Notes under the pieces: generated by a model
The model's input: the letters and a program-made list of their open reading frames with translations, nothing else
Database searches by the model: none
Told to the model about the DNA's origin: nothing
Position numbers and translations under genes: made by a program
In this document: positions 60,501 through 64,000 of the stretch, one piece after another
How positions within the stretch are numbered: position 1 is the first letter of the stretch
Layout: each line of letters begins with the position of its first letter
Origin: Flammula alnicola
Taxonomy: Eukaryota > Basidiomycota > Agaricomycetes > Agaricales > Strophariaceae
NCBI GenBank assembly: GCA_015499995.1
Contig: JADNRV010000107.1
Coordinates: 1-64,000 of the forward strand
DNA: 64,000 nt
Direction: 5' to 3'

Positions 60501-63482
60501 ACGGTGGTGCAAACTTGATTTGCGAGTGTGACGTTCTCGTATCCAGGCCCCTGCGGAACAAGATTCGAACAGGTTCCTTGGAGGGTCCGGAACTCGTTGG
60601 TCAGAATCGCCTCAAAGCTGTATATCGTCGATAAAAATACTCGAATAGAATGGAACAATAGAACATACCCATATTTCATGGGCTGACGGTGAAGATCAGA
60701 GTTACATATCTATTAGAAGAAAGAAGGGAGTAGTACTTACGTTGAGGTAAGTAATCCAACGCAATGCTCCTATCATCGAGGGTTTGGGAATGCTATAACC
60801 TACATAAATCAATGAGCCACATGAACGAAGGACATGAAGAATAGGAATATACCGGTGTAAATAGCGTATGCGAGAACTGAAATGCCAGCGAAAGTCTGAG
60901 CGGCGGCTTCCGACGGAAAAGCAGCAGCGATGGCACGGAACCATGCTTTCATTGTCACTGACATAGTAAACAAGAACAAGAAATAGACGCTAGAAGAAAG
61001 GGGGGACATGAGGGTGCGCAATTATGGGCTTGAATCGTACTTCTTACAAGAATTGGCCCTACAGTTAAACACATCAGTAACAAGAGGCATCTTAGAACTT
61101 TGTAGTAAGACCCACAGCTGATCTCTGGAGGCCGGCCATGAAGTAGACAATGACCGAGAAGGCGGTCGATGTTGCAAACGTGATTGGGATGTCGACCAAA
61201 GTGAGAGCCATGGCCTCGACGAATGGGTGGTAAAGGGCGGCCTTTTCATGCCTCTTCACAATGGGTTGTTGAGAATAGAGAGAAGGAATTTCAGCCATCG
61301 TCGCCAGTGCCGTGAATAGCAGAGAACTACGGGGTATGTCAGCCGCCTGACCTGAGTGGCAAACGAATAAAGTAAAGAAAGCTCACAAGAAAAGGACACC
61401 TCCGCGAGAAAAGAACGCGCTCGTAGCTTTCGGAGCATTCAGGAAGACGGAACCCATGATAAGAGCCTGGAAAACATAGGAACTTTGTATCCAATATCGT
61501 GAAAATCACCTTGCTATAGAACTCGATAGAGACTCACAAAAGGACGAGGAACGTGTTTAATTTGTTGCCGAGAATGATCTGGACCCTCCTACGCATAACG
61601 ATCTTGACCTGCTGTGGGATGCTCAGTAAATATGGGCTGGCATATCACGATAGTCAGTAAAAGGCGAGTTTGTGACCAATGTTTCTTTTTTTCTGGTACA
61701 AACCTTCTTTTGTGGCTCCGCTTCGCAAGTTCGGCTCGGGCACTCTCGACGTACGACGTCTTCTTGTCCGGATTTCCGACGAATTCGTTCAGGTAGACGT
61801 CCAATTCCGCCGCGTTGGCTTTACCAAGTTCTGACTTGAGGAAATAGTCTGCAAATTCAGCAGGAGTGCGTGGCTGGTTTGAGAACCCAGCCCGCGGAAT
61901 ACGGGCGTTGGGATCCGTGACAGCGACGAGGAAGTCTGCCGTTGTTTGGCGATTGGCTGGCTCGTACCTAGCGAGGATAAATAAAAATGAAAATGAAAAT
62001 CTGAATTAGCATTGTGGGGCCACGGCAGGAACGCACCCCATGTCCATGAAGTACTGCTTTGCCTCACTTGCAAGGCCGAAATAAGCCATCCGCCCTTCGT
62101 AGATAATGCACACCTTATCAAAATGCTGGTATAGCGACTCCCCAGCTTGATAAATCGAAACAATGGTGGTCTGCTCGAAGGTATCCGTAGCAATCCGCAA
62201 AGCACGGACGAATTCCAAGGCTGTACTTGCGTCGAGGCCACGAGTTGAGCTAAAAACGTCGAAAATGTTCAAGATAGATCAACGTGAGACAAAAGAGCAA
62301 ACTCACTTATCCCAAGCGCCTATACAACTTCTGGACGCCAAACCTTCGGCAATAGACACACGCTTCTTCTCCCCACCACTCACGCCACGAATGGCGGCGT
62401 CACCGACAGGAGTGGTCAGGGTATGTCGCAGGCCAAATATTGTGGCGAGTACGGTTGTCACCATACCCGCAAACTCCTTACGCGACACGCCCAGGCGACT
62501 GCGCGGTGTACGAGCCGCGGCTGCGAACCGGAGAGTCTGATCGACTGATAAAGTCGGGAAGTGCATATCGTCCTCTGGACAATATTGGACATCGCCACGG
62601 AAGCGCTTCCTCAGATCTTCTGAGGTGATAGAATCGTAATGGACATCGCCGTGCACTGCGTAGTATTCCTGTCTCTGGTTTGCCAATGTTTTCAGCAGTG
62701 TGCTACAGCCAGAACCGGGACTGCCCAAGACAACTGATCGATCACGAGTTAGTTTATAGCTCGGAAGTGTGAGGATAAAACGTAGACTTACGAAGCATCT
62801 CTCCTGGCTTCACCACACCTTCAAATCCTGACAGGATGTCACGAATATTCGGGTGTCGCGCGTGCTGCAGATTCTCAAGAATAACCCGTGGGTTGAAGAG
62901 CGATCCCAGCGTCGGCAAGAACGAATCGGAGGCACCGAGACCGACTACACGAAGGTCGCGAAAGCCAATTCCAAGCGACCGAGCCTTGATTTGAGCTTCG
63001 TCGCGTCTGAGAAATGTGAATAAAAGTGAAATAAATATGGGACAAGAAAAAGCTGACTTTTCGATAACTCGACGGAGTGTCTTTTCCAAGTCAAAGGGTT
63101 CATCTTCCTTGACATGAAGTGTTGCAGCCGAGCTTTCTGAGGACCGAGGTTCCAGTTCGGGTTTCTCCTCCTCATTCTGGTGCGTCACAGTCCGTTGAAG
63201 CTCGTGAACACCGGCAGGATCGAAGAAGTCGACTTCGACATGCGATACGGAGGAATTACGTCGGTGTTGCAAAAATTCTGGGCTTTCAGACGCATGAGGC
63301 GGGTGCTCGTGGTGCTCGTGGTGATGGTGGTGGTGGTTATATTCTTCGTCCTTCGAGGGCGTTCGCTGCACCGTAGTGTCGAGACCCGAAAGTGTCGGCT
63401 GAGATGGTACGCGAGAGACTGTGCCTGAAGGTGTCTCCTCTTCAATGTCATTCAAAGAAGCGGGTGGCTGCGATTTCGACAT
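57555..63482 (-). CDS. PDR-type (ABCG) full-size ABC transporter, with three frame breaks
   Basis: About 1,450 aa with some 20 short introns, from ATG 63482 to TAG 57555. The order is NBD1-TMD1-NBD2-TMD2, the reverse topology of PDR/ABCG exporters of drugs and lipids at the plasma membrane. NBD1 has the fungal PDR signature: degenerate Walker [13 protein letters not shown], signature [13 protein letters not shown], and degenerate Walker B/D-loop [16 protein letters not shown]2 has canonical [15 protein letters not shown], a degenerate signature [10 protein letters not shown], and [14 protein letters not shown]. The N-terminus has a poly-His run. Most junctions were followed and keep frame. 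The exceptions are single missing bases near 59096-59106, 58846-58862 and 58666-58678, all between NBD2 and TMD2. Together they restore the frame but scramble about 140 codons. They are either real lesions or assembly indels. Confidence 0.9.
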
Positions 63483-64000
63483 CTTGGATGAGGAACCATT
63501 GCATCTCTAACTTCCTAGCTTTGTAGAGGAAGAAAAGAGTGACGAAAGCGATCGGCAACTTGCACAGCAGGCCGTATCTGTAAGACTAACCAATGGATTT
63601 CTCAATAAGACCAATCGTGATGGCGTAATTGCGGTTAATATGGATCCGTTTTGAAATTTCAAAGCTCCCAGAGTGACTTGGACCTTGGACCATGAGGAGA
63701 TGGGGACACGAGCGGCATTATTGTGCCATCGCTGCCACGCGTTTCAAGTCCTGTAAAACTTGAAAGTCGTCAGAAGCGTTCTATAAGAGTTACATACACC
63801 TTCACACCATCTTGTTAACGTGTTGATTCGTCCGTGTTCTGGACATGAAGCGCGTCTGGTTGGGGACTGAAATTTGAATTTGAACTCTGATTCTGAAATT
63901 GCTGATAAATCATATTACGTAATTTCCTGACTGGGCTGGACCGATTATCGATAAACCCTTTAAGTACATAAAGCAAAGGAAGGTACACGATTCAATGAAA
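63483..64000 (-). promoter_or_regulatory. upstream region of the ABC transporter gene
   Basis: No gene supported. It should contain the promoter; no clear TATA box or known drug-response element was recognised. Confidence 0.35.

Overview
The window comes from a filamentous basidiomycete, most likely an Agaricomycete. The genes are intron-dense, with introns of about 47-75 nt that have GT..AG ends. The gene set fits: a fungal plasma-membrane H+-ATPase, a PDR-type ABC transporter, a fungal polo kinase, a trichodiene-synthase-like terpene cyclase, a MYND protein and a Set3-like PHD/SET relic. All spliced models were built by hand from splice signals and frame continuity. No homology search was possible, so family names rest on visible motifs and recall.

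Layout. 1-11.2 kb: a decayed Ty1/copia retrotransposon on the minus strand. It is split by a 5.93-kb repeat-packed DNA element that carries terminal inverted repeats and an 8-bp target duplication. 12-24.4 kb: host genes, all on the minus strand: an HMG-box transcription factor, a polo-like kinase, a small sesquiterpene synthase and a Vps68-like membrane protein. 25.2-39.3 kb: a 14.2-kb unit bounded by inverted repeats and a 6-bp duplication. A second nested unit with its own short inverted repeats makes up most of it, and contains a hAT-type MITE, minisatellites and decayed copies of host genes (a PHD+SET Set3-like gene and a Ser/Arg/Pro-rich gene). 40.4-44.9 kb: one unknown gene and a cluster of three small coiled-coil genes, at least two of which share a motif. 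45.8-49.1 kb: the H+-ATPase. 49.8-54.0 kb: a membrane-anchored protein kinase gene broken by a 2.09-kb element whose ends match those of the 14.2-kb unit. 54.6-63.5 kb: a MYND zinc-finger gene, a small single-pass membrane protein gene and the PDR transporter, which carries three one-base frame breaks.

The host genes do not form a pathway. They are housekeeping and regulatory genes, with one possible secondary-metabolism enzyme. The striking biology is transposition: two unrelated families of large non-autonomous inverted-repeat elements, nested insertions, and an insertion whose removal on paper restores the host reading frame.
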